Part shown: piece by piece, positions 51,701-54,191 of the stretch
How the letters are laid out: each line of letters starts with the position of its first letter
Numbering within the stretch: position 1 is the first letter of the stretch
NCBI GenBank assembly: GCA_039039985.1
Contig: JBCCOV010000010.1
Location: forward strand, 1 to 54,191
Source of the DNA: JBCBWG01 sp039039985
GTDB taxonomy: Bacteria > Pseudomonadota > Alphaproteobacteria > Rhizobiales > Hyphomicrobiaceae
DNA: 54,191 nucleotides
Reading direction: 5' to 3'
The notes under the pieces: model-generated
What the model was told of the DNA's origin: nothing
The model's database searches: none
What the model saw: only the letters and a program-made list of their open reading frames with translations
Made by a program: the position numbers and the translations under genes

Positions 51701-53881
51701 ATGCAAGGATTGCTATGGGCGATCATCGCCTGCGGCGCCGCCGCACTGATCTACGCCGTCATCACAATTCAGTCGGTGCTTCGCGCCGATGCAGGTACAC
51801 CGCGTATGCAAGAAATCGCAGGTGCCATTCGTGAAGGCGCGCAAGCCTATCTAAACCGCCAATATACAACCATTGCGATTGTCGGCGCGGTCATCGCGTT
51901 GGCTGCCCTCTATCTGGGTTGGCAGGTCGCCGTTGGGTTCGTGATCGGCGCCGTACTCTCCGGGGCCGCGGGCTACATCGGTATGTACGTCTCAGTTCAG
52001 GCGAATGTGCGCACTGCGCAAGCCGCCTCGCAGTCCCTTGCAGACGGCCTTGACGTCGCCTTCAAATCCGGCGCAGTCACGGGTATGCTGGTGGCCGGCT
52101 TGGCGTTGATCGGTGTCGCCGGATACTATTTGGTTCTAACCGAAATGATCGGCCTTGAACCGGCAAGCCGCGGCGTCGTCGATGCTCTGGTTGCGCTCGG
52201 GTTCGGCGCGTCTCTCATCTCGATTTTCGCACGTCTCGGGGGCGGCATCTTTACCAAGGGCGCCGATGTCGGCGGTGATCTCGTCGGAAAGGTCGAGGCC
52301 GGTATTCCGGAAGACGATCCCCGCAACCCAGCCACGATCGCGGATAACGTTGGAGACAATGTCGGCGACTGCGCCGGTATGGCGGCCGACTTGTTCGAGA
52401 CCTACGCGGTCACGGTCGTCGCAACGATGGTGCTCGCTGCGATCTTTTTTGCAGGCACGCCCGTGCTTGCAGAGATGATGATCTACCCGCTTGCGATTGG
52501 CGCGGTGTGTCTTTTGACGTCGATTATCGGGACATACTTCGTCAAGCTTGGCTCGAATAACTCGATCATGGGTGCGTTGTACCGTGGGTTCATCGCATCT
52601 GCCGTGCTGTCCATCGTTGGTCTCGCCGCGGCCAACTATCTCGTCTTCGGTGATTTCGGTTCCGGTTTCGGCACGATCATTACGCTGGAGAACGGCCTCG
52701 AAATCACCGGCCTGAACCTGTTCATCTGTGGACTAGCCGGCCTCGCTGTGACCGGTCTGATCGTCTGGATCACCGAATATTATACGGGCATCGGGTTCCG
52801 GCCTGTGCGGTCCATCAGCCAGGCCTCGGTGACGGGCCACGGGACGAACGTGATCCAGGGCCTTGCCATTTCACTTGAAGCCTGTGCGTTACCGGCTCTG
52901 GTGATCGTCTTCGGCATCTTGATGACATACAACTTGGCTGGCCTGTTCGGCACGGCGGTTGCGACCACGACGATGCTTGGCCTGGCCGGCATGGTCGTTG
53001 CGCTCGACGCATTCGGTCCCGTAACCGACAATGCTGGCGGCATTGCTGAAATGTCGGGATTGCCGGCCGAAGTCCGACGCTCAACCGACGCGCTCGACGC
53101 CGTGGGCAACACGACCAAGGCAGTGACCAAAGGCTACGCGATCGGCTCTGCCGGTCTCGGCGCGCTGGTCCTGTTTGCCGCGTACAATTACGATCTGCAG
53201 TACTTCGTGAACGAGGCGAACAAGGACGGGTCGACGGCGTACCAGTTCTTCAAAGGACTTGAGCCAGACTTCGCACTGTCGAATCCCTACGTCGTTGTCG
53301 GCCTCCTGATCGGTGGACTCATTCCGTACCTGTTCGGTGGGATCGCGATGACGGCCGTCGGCCGGGCGGCCGGCTCGATCGTGGAAGAGGTCCGCCGGCA
53401 GTTCCGGGAAAAGCCCGGCATCATGGAAGGCAAGGACCGTCCGGACTACGCGGCCGCTGTCGACATGCTGACCAAGGCGGCAATCAAAGAAATGATCGTG
53501 CCGTCACTGTTGCCGGTGTTGTCGCCAATTGTGCTGTTCACTGCCATGTACTTTGTCGCCGGTGGCGGTATCGAGGGCAAGAACGCCGCCTTCTCCGCCG
53601 TGGGCGCGATGCTGCTTGGCGTCATTGTGACGGGCCTGTTCGTGGCCATCTCGATGACATCCGGCGGTGGTGCATGGGACAACGCCAAAAAGTCCTTTGA
53701 AGACGGCTTCGTCGACAAGGACGGCACCAAGCATCTCAAAGGGTCTGAAGCTCACAAGGCGTCAGTCACCGGCGACACCGTTGGCGATCCGTACAAGGAT
53801 ACGGCGGGGCCGGCTGTGAACCCGCTGATCAAGATCACCAACATTGTCGCGTTGCTGCTTCTGGCGGTCCTGGCGCATTAG
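51701..53881 (+). CDS. hppA: Membrane proton-pumping pyrophosphatase, K+-independent type
   Basis: Couples pyrophosphate hydrolysis to proton export. The 726-residue protein has about 15-16 transmembrane helices. Its active-site loops are GGDLVGKVEAGIPEDDPRNP with ADNVGDNVGDCAGMAADLFE, GPVTDNAGGIAEMS, and the late KKSFEDGF and GDTVGDPYKDTAGPAVNPL. The segment GNTTKAVTKGYAIGSAG has lysine where K+-dependent enzymes have alanine, so it should be K+-independent, as in Rhodospirillum. GAGGGAG lies a few bases before the ATG. It is probably transcribed from its own promoter in the 271-bp gap after thiL, where no other feature was recognised. Confidence 0.97.
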   Translation: MQGLLWAIIACGAAALIYAVITIQSVLRADAGTPRMQEIAGAIREGAQAYLNRQYTTIAIVGAVIALAALYLGWQVAVGFVIGAVLSGAAGYIGMYVSVQANVRTAQAASQSLADGLDVAFKSGAVTGMLVAGLALIGVAGYYLVLTEMIGLEPASRGVVDALVALGFGASLISIFARLGGGIFTKGADVGGDLVGKVEAGIPEDDPRNPATIADNVGDNVGDCAGMAADLFETYAVTVVATMVLAAIFFAGTPVLAEMMIYPLAIGAVCLLTSIIGTYFVKLGSNNSIMGALYRGFIASAVLSIVGLAAANYLVFGDFGSGFGTIITLENGLEITGLNLFICGLAGLAVTGLIVWITEYYTGIGFRPVRSISQASVTGHGTNVIQGLAISLEACALPALVIVFGILMTYNLAGLFGTAVATTTMLGLAGMVVALDAFGPVTDNAGGIAEMSGLPAEVRRSTDALDAVGNTTKAVTKGYAIGSAGLGALVLFAAYNYDLQYFVNEANKDGSTAYQFFKGLEPDFALSNPYVVVGLLIGGLIPYLFGGIAMTAVGRAAGSIVEEVRRQFREKPGIMEGKDRPDYAAAVDMLTKAAIKEMIVPSLLPVLSPIVLFTAMYFVAGGGIEGKNAAFSAVGAMLLGVIVTGLFVAISMTSGGGAWDNAKKSFEDGFVDKDGTKHLKGSEAHKASVTGDTVGDPYKDTAGPAVNPLIKITNIVALLLLAVLAH

Positions 53882-53911
53882 AGCGTGTCGCATTACATGC
53901 GCCGCGCTCTA
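53879..53911 (+). terminator. Hairpin at the hppA stop codon
   Basis: TAGAGCG (including the hppA TAG stop) pairs with CGCTCTA at 53905-53911, followed by GCTTTTATT. It is a likely terminator and also the inner end of the right-hand repeat copy. Confidence 0.55.
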
Positions 53912-54191
53912 GCTTTTATTCGCTCACGGGCTGTTCCGGCCTGACGGCCGGGCCCTCCGCGGGGGCGGCGCAACGCGCCGGGCCGCAGTCGCGGCCTGGG
54001 GTGCTCGACGGCTAATCCGCGCCGGTTGTTGATTGCTCATGGCTGTTCCAGCCTGAGGTTGTCCTCGCAGGATAGCCAGCGCTCGAGCCGCGAGCCTGCT
54101 AACAGCGCCACTCAAAATGCGCTCAAGTAGCGAGCGCTTGTCGCGAGCGGTAGCGCAACGAAAGACTCGCGAGCGGTAGCGCAAACAAAGC
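53882..54191 (-). repeat. Right copy of the structured intergenic repeat (inverted, truncated by window edge)
   Basis: The reverse complement of this region matches 43523-44066 block by block. From the right edge it carries the paired GCTACCGCTCGCGA modules, CTACTTGAGCGC, GGCTCGCGGCTCGAGCGC, GGCTATCCTGCGAGGAC, the GGCCGC-gact-GCGGCC hairpin, GGCCCGGCGCGTTGCGCCG and the end module with CCGGCC / GGCCGG (53936-53951). It then ends in a GTAATGCGACAC-like tail against hppA. It lacks the internal duplication seen in the left copy. No gene is recognised here; the short open frames do not stay in register with those of the left copy. Confidence 0.8.

Noticed and set aside
43511..54191. Composite transposon or genomic island between the inverted repeats
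   Set aside because: The enclosed genes (glyA to hppA) are ordinary conserved chromosomal genes in their usual order, with no transposase, integrase or compositional shift visible.

Overview
The window is about 54 kb of chromosomal DNA (moderately high GC, almost fully coding) from an alphaproteobacterium, most likely of the order Hyphomicrobiales (Rhizobiales). Pointers are a cckA-recA-alaS block, a glyA-nrdR-ribD-ribE-ribB(X)-ribH-nusB-thiL run, a DksA-like protein lacking most zinc cysteines, an arginyl/leucyl-transferase gene next to a magnesium-type hemB, a K+-independent H+-pyrophosphatase, and an LdtR-type MarR regulator beside an L,D-transpeptidase gene, an arrangement described in Sinorhizobium and Liberibacter. 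No rRNA, tRNA, CRISPR array, insertion sequence or prophage gene was found.

Layout. 1-4.4 kb: the 5' part of a tricarballylate dehydrogenase gene (tcuA), running off the left edge, with a divergent GntR/FCD regulator; then a FadL-type outer membrane channel and a PLP threonine/serine dehydratase. 4.4-9.9 kb: a MoxR AAA ATPase and a CoxE-like VWA protein on the minus strand, separated by ycjX-ycjF and an opposing cupin gene. 10-21.4 kb: dksA-like gene, a large MscS channel, a FliO-like membrane protein, the cell-cycle kinase cckA, recA with an SOS-box-like site, and alaS. 21.5-27.7 kb: a copper chaperone pair (DUF2946 and PCu(A)C), glnB-glnA behind a sigma-54-type promoter, nnr (NAD(P)HX repair) and a tartrate/D-malate dehydrogenase. 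27.8-43.5 kb: a TPR protein and a photolyase, then an envelope-rich stretch with four L,D-transpeptidases, a CAP-domain protein, an extensin-like protein and LdtR, interspersed with two crotonase-fold enzymes, bpt and hemB. 44.3-53.9 kb: glyA, nrdR, the riboflavin operon with nusB and thiL (mostly overlapping or tightly spaced), and hppA.

The least explained sequence is a GC-rich, hairpin-rich, apparently non-coding repeat present twice in inverted orientation, at about 43.52-44.07 kb and from 53.88 kb to the right edge, bracketing the glyA-hppA block. The copies share module order. At least one stem differs by a compensatory base-pair change while other loops vary, and the left copy has an internal duplication and an expanded octamer. 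I could find no consistent reading frame through it. This is the best candidate for an undescribed element; it looks like a dispersed structured intergenic repeat of this genome.

Functionally, the 31-43 kb region looks devoted to peptidoglycan 3-3 cross-linking and envelope remodelling, with LdtR the probable local regulator. Starts were chosen by Shine-Dalgarno spacing, signal peptides and remembered family length; family assignments come from motif recognition without database searches.
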